From assembly GCF_001981305.1 (NCBI RefSeq), contig NZ_MSCW01000001.1, forward strand, positions 496,001 through 560,000: DNA of 64,000 bases, given 5' to 3'. The DNA comes from Marinobacter lutaoensis. GTDB lineage: Bacteria > Pseudomonadota > Gammaproteobacteria > Pseudomonadales > Oleiphilaceae. Both the position numbers and the translations under genes were made by a program. Shown here in pieces: positions 26,969-35,720 of this stretch (within the stretch, counting starts at the first letter, position 1; each line of letters begins with the position of its first letter). The notes beneath the pieces were generated by a model. It saw nothing but the letters and a program-made list of their open reading frames with translations. It searched no databases and was not told the DNA's origin.

Positions 26969-27067
26969 CGTTTCCTGCCATATCATGGCGCGGCGGCTGC
27001 CGGCCCGCTTCTCACTGCGACATCTGATAGAGGCTGCCCAATATCGCCCGCTGCGACCGATACGCGA

Positions 27068-27822
27068 TCAGCCAGCGTTTCCCTGCGGATGCAGGACCGC
27101 TTCGATCGCCTGTTCAACACGCTGCGCCTCGATCTTGCCGACGATGGCCGCCAGCACCTGCGCCACATCCCTGAGCTGCTGCTCGGTCACGCCGACGTTG
27201 GTGGCCATGCGGATATGAGCACGCAGCTGAGGTTCGGCGCAGTGCCGACACCGTAACCAGCTCGCGGTGCTGATAATCCAGAATGCCGCGGGCGAAGATG
27301 TCGCCGAACAGGTGGCTCTGCAGGTAGGTGTTCATCACCGGCGCAAAGTCGAACAGCGGGCCGCTCACCGGCGCACCGACCAGCTCGGTTTGTACCTGCT
27401 CGCCGATCTGCTGGCTGGATTGCCCGGCCGGGATCGCGCTCGGCTGCTCGCCGATCCGGTCCTCAATGCCGTTCGCCTTGCGTTCATCGACGATCCGCAT
27501 CAGCGTCGCGGTCGCATTGAGTGCGCGCGGGAAGCCGGTGTAGGCGTACAGATGTACCTGCAGCACCTTGATCTCGTTGACGCTGAGACCCGCATCAAGC
27601 CCCTTCACGATCGCCTGTTCCAGCGACGCCAGATTGCCTTGGGTAGCCCAGGCTGCGATCGGCACCATCGCCTGTTGCTGCGCGGTCAGCGTGGCGACGT
27701 TAGGTGCGGCCTTGCGGTCGAGCGCCTGCGCATACTGGGCATCGGTGACCTTTTCCTTCCAGATCACGTTTTCGCCATCCTTGCTGCCGGTAATCACCCA
27801 GACCTTTGCGTTTCTGTGTCAT
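27068..27822 (-). pseudogene. Frameshifted carboxymuconolactone-decarboxylase-like gene
   Basis: ATG 27822 has GGAGG six bases upstream and reads MTQKRK, but a single extra G puts the next segment out of frame. Removing it gives VWVITGS, which looks like the start of a short-chain dehydrogenase. The rest is a two-domain carboxymuconolactone-decarboxylase-like protein (frame from 27797), with LVTVSAL in its second domain. Near 27235 a second frame change occurs: the C-terminal part (QLRAHIRMATNVGV ... EAVLHPQGNAG) continues in another frame to TGA at 27070-27068. Two disruptions plus the odd N-terminus show a decayed, perhaps chimeric gene. Intact relatives are AhpD-like oxidoreductases or decarboxylases. 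Confidence 0.75.
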
Positions 27823-27866
27823 GGAAACCTCCAAAGTGGTGTTGGAAATGGAAACCGTTGGCGCGA

Positions 27867-28280
27867 TCAGGATGCGCGCTCCGCTGTCAGCGCGGTGGCG
27901 AAGAACTGCTCCAGCTTGTCGAAGGGGATCACGTCGGTGCGATCGTACAGATCGACGTGATTGGAGCCCGGCACCACATAGAGCTCCTTCGGTTCGGCCG
28001 CTGCCGCGTAGATATCTTCACTGAAGTAGCGCGAGTGTGCGTGCTCACCGATGATCAGCAGAATCGGACGCGGCGAAATCCACTCCAGCTTGTCGAGCAG
28101 CGGGAAGTTCATGAACGCGGGCGCCGACGTCTGTGTGAACTGGGTAATGGAGTTGGGGTGGTAACCGCGCGGGCGGGAGTACAACTCGCCAAACTCACGC
28201 CCGATCGGGTGCGTGTTCTCATCGATCTGCAGCGGCGCGCCGCGCTCGCTGAGTGCCGGTCGTCCGCTTTTTGGTCGGCG
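27867..28280 (-). pseudogene. C-terminal fragment of an alpha/beta-hydrolase
   Basis: The frame opens immediately after a stop at 28281-28283 and has no proper start or ribosome site. It encodes the last ~130 residues of a dienelactone-hydrolase-like enzyme: PILLIIGEHAHSR carries the acid region and PGSNHVDLYD the catalytic histidine. The nucleophile half is missing. It is one of two decayed genes on this strand in the insertion; with the decarboxylase-like gene it may come from an old metabolic cluster. Confidence 0.75.
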
Positions 28281-28315
28281 TTACCTACATTGAATCCCAC
28301 TGACCGCAGAAGCAA

Positions 28316-28345
28316 TTGGCGCACACCGGCAGGCTTCCCTAGAAT
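28316..28345 (+). promoter_or_regulatory. Candidate sigma-70 promoter for the MFS gene
   Basis: TTGGCG at 28316-28321 and TAGAAT at 28340-28345 are separated by 18 bases, 32 bases before the MFS start codon. It lies between the hydrolase fragment and the MFS gene. Confidence 0.45.
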
Positions 28346-28377
28346 AGCGCGCCCTTCGGACCGGAAATGGATAACTG

Positions 28378-29607
28378 ATGACCGCCTCCTCCCTGCTCAG
28401 AGACACGACCTTCATGCGCTTCTGGGTTGGCCAGATGGCCGCCTCCTTCGCGCAGCAGATGCTGCTGGTGGGGCTGGGCTGGCAGATCTACAACCTGACC
28501 GACAGCGCCCTGAGCCTCGGCCTGGTCGGGCTGGCGCGCTACCTGCCGCAGCTGGCCCTGACTCTGTATGGCGGTCATGTCGCCGACAACCTGAACCGGC
28601 GTACCATCATGCTGATCAGTCGCGGTGTCATGACACTGACCATCGCCGTGCTGGCCATCACCAGCGTGCTGGAGATCATCACCCCGGCGATCATCTACGG
28701 CTGCTGCATCACCATGGGCGCCGCGCGTGCGTTCGAGATGCCGGCCACGCAGGCGATGGTGCCGAAACTGGTCGGTCCGGACCTGCTTGCGCCGGCCCTG
28801 ACCTGGACCGCATCAGGCCGCGAGGCGACCACGATCATCGGCCCGGCACTCGGTGGCGTCATCTATCTCTTCGGCGCCGGCGCGCTGTACGGCACCAGCG
28901 CCGCCTGCGCCCTGCTGTCGGCCGTCATTCTGCTGGGCCTGGACTACCGCCACGAGCAGCGCCCGCGCCAGCCGATGACACTGGACTCGCTGCTGGGCGG
29001 CTTCCGCTTTACCTGGCATAACCCGGTGGTGTTCGGCTCGATCTCGCTGGATATGTTCGCCGTGCTGGTGGGCAGCGTCACCGCGCTGCTGCCGATCGTC
29101 GCCCGCGATATCCTGCAGACCGGCCCCTGGGGGCTGGGCCTGCTGCGCAGTGCCCCGGCTGTCGGTGCCGTGCTGATGTCGCTGTATCTGGCCTGGCGCC
29201 CGATCGATAGCCGGGTCGGGGTCAAGGTGTTTGCCGCCGTGGCCGTGTTCGGGGCGATGATCGTGCTGTTCGGGCTGTCGCACAGTCTCTGGTTGTCGGT
29301 CATCGCGCTGGCGGTGATGGGCGCGGCCGACATGATCAGCGTCGTGATTCGCCAGACGCTGGTGCAACTCGAGACACCGGACGAGATGCGCGGTCGCGTC
29401 AGCGCCGTCAACTCGATCTTTATCAGCACCTCGAATCAGCTCGGTGAGTTTCGCGCCGGGCTGGTCGCCTCGCTGATCGGCGCCGCCCCCGCCATCGTCA
29501 TCGGTGGCCTTGGCACACTGGCGATCACCGCGCTCTGGGCCTGGTGGTTCCCGGCGCTGACCCGGCGCGACCGGCTCGATATGCGCGCCGGGCCGAAAAC
29601 GAAATGA
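28378..29607 (+). CDS. MFS exporter, EntS/DHA3-like
   Basis: A 409-residue protein with about 12 membrane helices. Family features are an early FWVGQMAASFAQQM helix, the loop 2-3 motif GGHVADNLNRR (G-x3-D-x2-R/K-R) and a second-half QLETPDEMRGRVSAVNSI segment typical of the enterobactin exporter EntS and related DHA3 pumps. It should export a small molecule by proton antiport; the substrate is unknown. It is intact and has its own promoter candidate, unlike the decayed genes beside it, so it may be the useful cargo of the insertion. Confidence 0.85.
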   Translation: MTASSLLRDTTFMRFWVGQMAASFAQQMLLVGLGWQIYNLTDSALSLGLVGLARYLPQLALTLYGGHVADNLNRRTIMLISRGVMTLTIAVLAITSVLEIITPAIIYGCCITMGAARAFEMPATQAMVPKLVGPDLLAPALTWTASGREATTIIGPALGGVIYLFGAGALYGTSAACALLSAVILLGLDYRHEQRPRQPMTLDSLLGGFRFTWHNPVVFGSISLDMFAVLVGSVTALLPIVARDILQTGPWGLGLLRSAPAVGAVLMSLYLAWRPIDSRVGVKVFAAVAVFGAMIVLFGLSHSLWLSVIALAVMGAADMISVVIRQTLVQLETPDEMRGRVSAVNSIFISTSNQLGEFRAGLVASLIGAAPAIVIGGLGTLAITALWAWWFPALTRRDRLDMRAGPKTK

Positions 29608-29751
29608 ATAGCCAGCACCGCCGCGTTAGGGTAAGCTGCACGTCTTTCCCAAGCACTTTCCCGCACCGGTTTATCCCGCCCGCGTTCTGAAAGCACTGAA
29701 GTTCCGGTTCCGCCGCCTCCGGCGACCACCATTTTTACCAGAGAGTCATTC

Positions 29752-31050
29752 ATGAGTTTTGCCAGTCTTGGCCTGTCCGACCCTATTCTCAAAGCGATTG
29801 CCGAGCAGGGTTACGACACCCCTTCCCCCATTCAACAGCAGGCGATTCCCGCCGTGCTGGACGGCCGCGACGTCATGGCCGCGGCCCAGACCGGCACCGG
29901 CAAGACCGCCGGCTTCACGCTGCCGATTCTGGAGCGTCTGAGCAAGGGTCAGCGTGCCGGCGCCAATCAGGCGCGTGTGCTGATCCTGACCCCGACCCGC
30001 GAGCTGGCTGCACAGGTGGGCCAGAGCGTTGCGACCTACGGCCAGTACCTGCCGCTGCGTTCCACCGTGGTCTTTGGCGGCGTCAAGATCAACCCGCAAA
30101 TGATGGCGCTGCGCAAGGGCGCCGATGTGCTGATCGCCACGCCGGGCCGTCTGCTCGATCTCTACAAGCAGAACGCGGTGCGCTTCGATCAGCTTGAAGT
30201 GCTGGTACTGGACGAAGCCGACCGCATGCTCGATATGGGCTTCATCCACGACATCAAACGCATTCTGGCGATTCTGCCGGCGCAGCGGCAGAACCTGCTG
30301 TTCTCGGCCACCTTCTCCGACGAGATCCGGGCGCTCGCCAAGGGGCTGGTACAGGATCCGGTCGAGGTGTCGGTGACGCCGCGCAACGCCACTGCCGATA
30401 CCGTGAAGCAGTGGATCGCGCCGGTCGACAAGAAGCAGAAGGCACCGTTGCTGATCAAGCTGATCAACGATCACGCCTGGCATCAGGTGCTGGTGTTCAC
30501 GCGCACCAAACACGGTGCCAACAAGCTCACCACCCAGCTGGAAAAGTCCGGCATCAAGGCCGCGGCGATTCATGGCAACAAGAGCCAGAACGCGCGCACC
30601 AAGGCCCTGGCCGAGTTCAAGGAAAATCGCCTGCAGGCGCTGGTGGCAACCGACATCGCCGCCCGCGGACTGGATATCGATCAGCTGCCGCAGGTGGTCA
30701 ATTACGACCTCCCCAATGTGCCGGAAGACTATGTTCACCGTATCGGCCGCACCGGTCGTGCCGGTGCGACCGGACAGGCGGTATCGCTGGTCTGTGCCGA
30801 CGAGATCGATCAGCTGCGCGCCATCGAGCGCCTGACCAACAAGGTGCTGGAGCGCCGCACCGTGACCGGGTTCGACCCCAGCCATGCGCTGCCGGAATCC
30901 AGTCTGGAGAACAAGCCGGCCCGTCGTCGCCGGCCGAAGAAACCCAGGCCGCAGCACCGCGACGGCGTGCGCTCCGGCGATACCCACCGCGGCCATCAGC
31001 CGCGCGGCAACGGCGCGACTCCGGCGGCACGCAGCCAGCGGCAGCGCTGA
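29752..31050 (+). CDS. rhlE: DEAD-box RNA helicase, RhlE type
   Basis: A 432-residue protein with all core motifs: Q motif ([11 protein letters not shown]), [34 protein letters not shown] and HRIGRTGR. The N-terminus MSFASLGLS and a basic Arg/Lys-rich tail from about residue 385 place it with RhlE rather than RhlB. RhlE helicases act in RNA turnover and ribosome assembly, especially in the cold. It lies 144 bases after the MFS gene and 35 bases before the IS1182-type left end, so it appears to be part of the accessory segment. Confidence 0.87.
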   Translation: MSFASLGLSDPILKAIAEQGYDTPSPIQQQAIPAVLDGRDVMAAAQTGTGKTAGFTLPILERLSKGQRAGANQARVLILTPTRELAAQVGQSVATYGQYLPLRSTVVFGGVKINPQMMALRKGADVLIATPGRLLDLYKQNAVRFDQLEVLVLDEADRMLDMGFIHDIKRILAILPAQRQNLLFSATFSDEIRALAKGLVQDPVEVSVTPRNATADTVKQWIAPVDKKQKAPLLIKLINDHAWHQVLVFTRTKHGANKLTTQLEKSGIKAAAIHGNKSQNARTKALAEFKENRLQALVATDIAARGLDIDQLPQVVNYDLPNVPEDYVHRIGRTGRAGATGQAVSLVCADEIDQLRAIERLTNKVLERRTVTGFDPSHALPESSLENKPARRRRPKKPRPQHRDGVRSGDTHRGHQPRGNGATPAARSQRQR

Positions 31051-31188
31051 GCACCGCGTCCGCGCAACACAATAAGGCACCCTGGGAGGCTGTGTAAAAA
31101 CCGATTTCCAAGCCGCTGAGCGGGAAAGCAAGATGCCTCGGACAGAGTCCGGGGCATGTTTGCTTTGAGGCGGTTATAGTTTCAGGCT

Positions 31189-31717
31189 TCAGAAACCCTG
31201 AGAGGAGACCCAGGCCAGTCTCTCCAGCATTCCCTTCACATCGACCAGCGTCTTAAGCTCATCCTGCAGTTCCGCCTTGAACTTGCTGCCATCAATCGCC
31301 ACCAACTGGCCACTGACCAGTCCTGCCTGCTTACAGAACACAATGAACTGGCGGCACACCTGCTTGATCGCATCACCGTTATCCTTGCGGAAGTCCGCGA
31401 TGGTCTTGAAGTCCGGTGCCAGCTGCTTCATCAGCCAGAGCACTTCCAGGTTGCGATGACATTCTTTTTCCAGCCGTCGGGTACTGCTGGTCTGGTTGAG
31501 GTAGGCGTAGATATAAAGCTTGAGCAAATCACCGGGATGGTAAGGGCGGCGGCCGGTACGAAGCGTCTGAGCTTTCCTGAACCCCATCTCTGACAAATTC
31601 AGTGAATCCACAAACGCATCAATGACGCGAACCGGATGATCTTCGGGGGCATAATTCTTCAGCGCTGGGTGGGAGCAACAGCGCCTGACTTCGAGCGGTG
31701 CCTTCAAGATGTCTCAT
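31189..31717 (-). pseudogene. IS1182-family transposase, frameshifted and lacking the catalytic domain
   Basis: From ATG 31717 the frame reads MRHLEGTARSQALLLPPS, the usual N-terminus of this family, then is lost through one extra G near 31663. The following frame continues with LKNYAPEDHPVRVIDAFVDS and reaches the IDGSKFKA region that marks the start of the catalytic part. The reading then changes to an unrelated tail (AELQDELKTL ... WVSSQGF) and stops at 31189. About 175 residues remain of roughly 450-540. The DDE nuclease core is absent, so it is inactive. Confidence 0.8.
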
Positions 31718-31784
31718 AAAAAATAACCGCGAGCCCTGTCGCGGTTATTTTGCCAGCTTCGGAGGCTGTTTTCACACAGCCTCC
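31717..31784. repeat. Insertion-sequence terminal repeat (copy B), right border of the accessory insertion
   Basis: This 68-base non-coding end of the IS1182-type element is duplicated at 26884-26953. It contains a 13-bp hairpin (31720-31732 with 31739-31751) and a 9-bp hairpin over the inverted repeat (31760-31768 with 31777-31785). The first hairpin, T-rich in both directions, may also terminate htpX transcription. Confidence 0.75.
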
Positions 31785-31822
31785 GTTCGGTCCCCTTTTG
31801 GGTTGGGTTGCCCGCTTCGCCA

Positions 31823-32704
31823 TCAAAGACTGGCCTGCTGCAGGGCCCGGATCCGCGCGTCCAGAGGCGGGTGGGTCATGAACAGGGCGGCAAAGCCTTC
31901 CCGGGCGCCACGGTTGATGCCGAAAGCCTGTAGCGTGTCCGGCATTTGGTCGGGCACTTCGCTTTCCTGTTTCAGCCGCGCAAGGGCGCTGATCATGGCC
32001 GCGCGCCCGGCAAGTCTGGCGCCGGCAAGGTCGGCACGGAATTCCCGCCGGCGCGAGAACCAGAATACGATGGTGCTGGCGAGGATGCCCAGGACCAGTT
32101 CGGCCACCATACTAACCACGAAAAAGCCGATGCCATGCCCCTGCTCATTACGGAACACCACACGGTCGACCAGTGATCCGATGACCCGGGAGGCGAAAAT
32201 CACGAACGTGTTCACCACGCCCTGAATCAGGGCCAGGGTCACCATGTCGCCATTGGCCACGTGCCCGATTTCGTGGCCCAGTACCGCCCGGATCTCCTCC
32301 TTGTCGAAGCGCTGCAACAGCCCCTCGCTGACCGCGACCAGGGCGTCGTTCCGGTTCCAGCCGGTGGCAAAGGCGTTGGCCTGGGACGCCGGAAACACGG
32401 CGACCTCGGGCATGCGGATTCCCGCCTTGCGGGACAGCTCGGCCACGGTGTCCATCAGCCAGCGCTCCGCAGGGGTGCGCGGTGCGTCGATCACCCGGGC
32501 GCGGGTGCTCCACTTGGCCATCGGTTTGGACAGGAACAGCGAAACCAGGGCGCCGGCAAAGCCGAACACGGCGGCGAACGCCAGCAGCGACCCGTAGTCG
32601 ATGCCCTGTTGGCTCAGGTAGCTGTCGACTCCAAGCAGACGCAGGGTGAAGCTGGCCACCAGAATGACGGCCAAGTTGGTCGCCAGAAACAACAGTATGC
32701 GCAT
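31823..32704 (-). CDS. htpX: Membrane zinc metalloprotease HtpX
   Basis: A 293-residue protein. Two N-terminal membrane helices are followed by the zinc-binding HEIGH motif, two further hydrophobic segments and the downstream Glu ligand in [12 protein letters not shown]. HtpX degrades misfolded inner-membrane proteins alongside FtsH and is stress-induced in relatives. It is the first native gene right of the accessory insertion. The next two genes upstream on this strand follow the Pseudomonas order. Confidence 0.96.
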   Translation of the reverse strand: MRILLFLATNLAVILVASFTLRLLGVDSYLSQQGIDYGSLLAFAAVFGFAGALVSLFLSKPMAKWSTRARVIDAPRTPAERWLMDTVAELSRKAGIRMPEVAVFPASQANAFATGWNRNDALVAVSEGLLQRFDKEEIRAVLGHEIGHVANGDMVTLALIQGVVNTFVIFASRVIGSLVDRVVFRNEQGHGIGFFVVSMVAELVLGILASTIVFWFSRRREFRADLAGARLAGRAAMISALARLKQESEVPDQMPDTLQAFGINRGAREGFAALFMTHPPLDARIRALQQASL

Positions 32705-32818
32705 GGTAATTCCTTGATATCTCCGTCAAAGACACAACGTCCGTCTGACCGGAATATGCGTCCGGAGTTCACCGCTTCAATATCATTACAGCGATTTAAT
32801 GATTGGTCGCAGGCGGCG

Positions 32819-33280
32819 TCACCAGGAGGATGTGCTAAAGAAGGCCGCCCGGACGATGGCGCCGATGCGCTCGGAATGGCCGCTCCTGAGGGCCTGACGA
32901 ATCAGGTGGATGTAGGTGGATAGGTCCTTGCGGACCGATGGGGGCAGCTCGCTTTCGTCGGGTGTGACACCCGCCAGCTCCGCCAGGGCTGCCGGTGCCG
33001 GACTGCTGAGGCGGATGAAGGCGTCCCGGGTGAGCACAGCCTGGTCCAGGGCCTCCTGACGGATGGTGTCGACATAGCGCAGAAAACCTTCTTCGGCCAG
33101 CCAGAGCAACGCGCCGAAGCAGGCCATGTGGCGTTTGCTGTGAAGGCCGAATTCGTCCGGCTCGTCCGGGCCGGCAATATCCTCGACAAACAGGTTGATC
33201 CGCCTGGGAAACGCGCTGTACAGCTGGCTCAGCGCGATGGCAACGTCCCTGTAGAATTCCTCGACGTGAATGTCCGCCAT
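32819..33280 (-). CDS. Conserved protein of unknown function
   Basis: A 153-residue, mostly helical, soluble protein with no signal peptide or membrane segment. It begins MADIHVEEFYRDVAIAL and contains FPRRINLFVEDIAGPDEPDEFGLHS and HMACFGALLWLAEEGF. It sits between htpX and alaA, where Pseudomonas also has an uncharacterised gene as I recall. The start is 11 bases from the alaA stop, so it is probably co-transcribed with alaA. I cannot assign a function. Confidence 0.8.
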   Translation of the reverse strand: MADIHVEEFYRDVAIALSQLYSAFPRRINLFVEDIAGPDEPDEFGLHSKRHMACFGALLWLAEEGFLRYVDTIRQEALDQAVLTRDAFIRLSSPAPAALAELAGVTPDESELPPSVRKDLSTYIHLIRQALRSGHSERIGAIVRAAFFSTSSW

Positions 33281-33291
33281 GTCGTTTGTCG

Positions 33292-34506
33292 CTATTGCTG
33301 ATATTTGCTGAGGAAGTGGCCCAGGCGGGTCATCGCGTCTTCCAGGGTGTCTTCCCGGGGCAGGAATACCACCCGAAGATGCTGCTTGTCGTCGATATTG
33401 AAGGCCGATCCCTGGACCAGCAGGATCTTTTCCTGGAGCAGCAGATCAAGCACCAGCCGCTCGTCATCGACGATGGGGAACCGCTTGGGATCCAGTTTCG
33501 GGAACAGGTACAGGGCTCCGGCGGGCTTGACGCAGCTCACCCCGGGAATGTCGTTCAGCATGCGCCAGGCGGTTTCCCGCTGTTCGTAGAGTCGGCCACC
33601 GGGAGCCACCAGATCATTGATCGACTGATAGCCGCCAAGCGCCGTCTGGATACCCAGCTGTGCCGGTACGTTGGCGCACAGGCGCATGTTGGAAAGCATC
33701 TCAATGCCTTCGATCAGGTCCGTGGCCCGGTGCTTGGCGCCGCTGATGATCATCCACCCGGAACGGTAGCCGGCGGCCCGGTAATTTTTTGACAATCCGT
33801 TGTAGGTGAAGAACAGGACGTCGTCGGCCAGGGACGCAATGGACACGTGCTCGGTGCCGTCGTACAGGATCTTGTCGTAGATTTCATCGGACAGCACGAT
33901 CAGGTTGTGCTGGCGAGCCAGCTCAATGACCTGCTCCAGAAGTTCGGTCGAGTAGACGGCGCCGGTCGGGTTGTTGGGGTTGATCAATACGATGGCCCGG
34001 GTACGACGGGTGATTTTCTTGCGGATGTCGTCGATGTCCGGAAACCAATTCTGTGCCTCGTCGCACCGGTAGTGCACCGGCTTGCCGCTGGACAGGGTGA
34101 CGGCGGCCGTCCACAGCGGATAGTCGGGAGCCGGGATCAGTACCTCGTCGCCGGTATTCAGCAAGGCCTGCATGGACATCACGATCAGTTCGCTGACACC
34201 GTTGCCCAGGTAGATGTCGTCGATATCGACCTTGTCGATACCCCGCTGCTGGCAGTAATGCATCACCGCCTTGCGGGCGGAGAACAACCCCTTGGACTCC
34301 ACGTAACCCTGGGCTTGGGGCATGTTGTAGATGACGTCCTGCTGGATTTCCTCGGGCACGTCCAGCTCGAATGCCGCCGGGTTACCGATGTTGAGCTTGA
34401 GCACGCGGTGCCCCTCTTCCTCCAGCCGGCGCGCCTCCCGCAGAACCACCCCCCGGATTTCGTAACAGACGTTATCGAGTTTGGCGGACTTGTAGTAGTT
34501 CTGCAT
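33292..34506 (-). CDS. alaA: Glutamate-pyruvate aminotransferase AlaA
   Basis: A 404-residue fold-type I PLP aminotransferase. The substrate and cofactor markers are NPNNPTG, the YD pair in SDEIYDKI, the PLP lysine in GLSKNYRAAGYR and a C-terminal LRVVFLP arginine. The early KLNIGNPAAF segment is typical of AlaA (YfbQ), which makes alanine from pyruvate and glutamate. It is divergent from gpx, with a 260-base control region between them. Confidence 0.9.
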   Translation of the reverse strand: MQNYYKSAKLDNVCYEIRGVVLREARRLEEEGHRVLKLNIGNPAAFELDVPEEIQQDVIYNMPQAQGYVESKGLFSARKAVMHYCQQRGIDKVDIDDIYLGNGVSELIVMSMQALLNTGDEVLIPAPDYPLWTAAVTLSSGKPVHYRCDEAQNWFPDIDDIRKKITRRTRAIVLINPNNPTGAVYSTELLEQVIELARQHNLIVLSDEIYDKILYDGTEHVSIASLADDVLFFTYNGLSKNYRAAGYRSGWMIISGAKHRATDLIEGIEMLSNMRLCANVPAQLGIQTALGGYQSINDLVAPGGRLYEQRETAWRMLNDIPGVSCVKPAGALYLFPKLDPKRFPIVDDERLVLDLLLQEKILLVQGSAFNIDDKQHLRVVFLPREDTLEDAMTRLGHFLSKYQQ

Positions 34507-34712
34507 GGATCGGATTCCTTAGGTAACGAATGGACAGGCCGGATGATCGAGGCAAGGGTTATTCTAGCGGAGCCGGCCCGGTCGACAATAGGGGAAATAT
34601 GATCAATTGTGGCGAACTGGGGCGGGGTTAGCGGCCAAACTTCAACGCGATCCTCGGTTCTGTGAACCGGTGGCCCGTTTGGCGGTTCCGGACCATGTAA
34701 ATTGTGCCATAG

Positions 34713-34730
34713 TATCTTGTGCGCAAGATA
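34713..34730. promoter_or_regulatory. Palindromic operator upstream of gpx-ospR
   Basis: TATCTTG-TGCG-CAAGATA is a perfect 7-bp dyad 37 bases before the gpx start. It overlaps a plausible promoter: TTGTGC at 34702-34707 and GATAAT at 34727-34732, spacing 19. The position and symmetry suit repression by the MarR/OhrR-type regulator encoded two genes on. Confidence 0.55.
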
Positions 34731-34767
34731 ATTCTTGTTCAACGATCACTCTCAGAAGGCACGTGTC

Positions 34768-35253
34768 ATGGCGGATACCCGTATTTACGATTTCACGGTC
34801 ACCGATATTCAGGGCAACGAACGCAGTATGGCGGACTACCGGGGCAAGGTGCTCCTGATCGTTAACACCGCCAGCAAATGCGGGTTCACGCCACAGTTCG
34901 AGGGGCTCCAAGCGCTGTACCGGGATCTCCGCGACCAGGGGCTGGAAGTCCTGGGATTTCCCTGCAATCAGTTCATGAATCAGGACCCGGGGGATGAAGC
35001 CTCAATCCAGGCGTTCTGCTCCCTGAACTACGGCGTGGAGTTCCCGATGTTCGCTAAGATCGAGGTGAACGGGGACGGCACCCATCCACTGTACCGGTTC
35101 CTCAAGCGTCAGGCCCGGGGAATGATGGGTTCCGAGGCGGTCAAGTGGAATTTCACCAAGTTTCTGGTGGATCGCGAGGGGCGGGTGGTGCGCCGCTACC
35201 CGCCGACCGCCAAGCCCGAGGCGATCCGGGCGGACATCGAGGCCCTGCTTTGA
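34768..35253 (+). CDS. gpx: Glutathione peroxidase-like thiol peroxidase
   Basis: A 161-residue protein from ATG 34768 (GAAGG upstream). The peroxidatic Cys is in NTASKCGFTPQ, followed by the conserved GFPCNQF and KWNFTKFLVD (Gln, Trp and Asn of the active site). It is a Cys- not selenocysteine-type enzyme, most of which use thioredoxin to reduce peroxides. Its TGA overlaps the ospR ATG (TGATG), so both are co-translated under the palindromic operator. The msrB gene found before gpx in Pseudomonas is absent here. Confidence 0.93.
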   Translation: MADTRIYDFTVTDIQGNERSMADYRGKVLLIVNTASKCGFTPQFEGLQALYRDLRDQGLEVLGFPCNQFMNQDPGDEASIQAFCSLNYGVEFPMFAKIEVNGDGTHPLYRFLKRQARGMMGSEAVKWNFTKFLVDREGRVVRRYPPTAKPEAIRADIEALL

Positions 35254-35720
35254 TGGCAGCGTCCGACGACCCGTTGCTGGCATTGGACAACCAGCTATGC
35301 TTCGCGTTGTATGCGGCGTACCGGGCGGTGGCGGGCCGATACCGGTCGCATTTGGCGGCATTGGGGCTGACCTATCCCCAGTACCTGGTGATGCTGGTGC
35401 TCTGGGAACATGCCCGCGAGGGCCGGGTGACCCGGGTGTCCGACCTGGGCGAACGTCTGCGGCTGGATTCGGGCACCTTGACGCCGCTGTTGAAGCGGCT
35501 GACGGCGCAAGGGCTGATCCGGAAGCAGCGGGCAGCGGACGACGAACGGGTGGTGCAGGTGTTTCTGACGGATGCGGGCGCGGCCCTGAAAGCGCGGGCC
35601 CGGCAGGTTCCGGCCCGGTTGCTGTGCGACCTGCCGGTGTCGCCGGAGCAGGTCGCGCGGTTACGCCAGCAACTCAGGTCTCTGCTGGCGGCGATGGATC
35701 AAGCGGTGCCCAACGGTTGA
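35253..35720 (+). CDS. ospR: Peroxide-sensing MarR/OhrR-family repressor (OspR-like)
   Basis: A 155-residue winged-helix protein. The redox cysteine typical of OhrR/OspR is Cys16 in DNQLCFALY, and a second Cys near residue 130 (RLLCDLP) could form a two-cysteine switch. The DNA-binding helix region is RLRLDSGTLTPLLKRLTAQGLI and the wing DDERVVQVFLT. In Pseudomonas OspR represses gpx and responds to peroxide; here gpx overlaps it. Its last 47 bases overlap the convergent hybrid kinase gene. Confidence 0.88.
   Translation: MAASDDPLLALDNQLCFALYAAYRAVAGRYRSHLAALGLTYPQYLVMLVLWEHAREGRVTRVSDLGERLRLDSGTLTPLLKRLTAQGLIRKQRAADDERVVQVFLTDAGAALKARARQVPARLLCDLPVSPEQVARLRQQLRSLLAAMDQAVPNG

Larger units (their letters stand above)
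31086..31784 (-). mobile_element. Internally deleted IS1182-type insertion sequence (699 bp)
   Basis: The left end GGAGGCTGTGTAAAAA (31086-31101) and right end TTTTCACACAGCCTCC (31769-31784) are inverted repeats matching at 15 of 16 positions. Inside lies a transposase remnant read toward the left end. Full IS1182-family elements are about 1.5-2 kb, so more than half is missing while both ends survive. No clear target duplication is visible. Such a deleted copy could be moved only by transposase supplied from elsewhere. Confidence 0.75.

Noticed and set aside
27267..29021. A 584-codon plus-strand frame across the accessory segment
   Set aside because: It runs antisense to the decayed decarboxylase and hydrolase genes and then out of frame through the MFS gene; no ribosome site or domain.
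26884..31784. The two 70-base repeats as att sites of an integrated element
   Set aside because: No integrase or tRNA gene is present, and the repeat coincides with an insertion-sequence end starting at its transposase codon.
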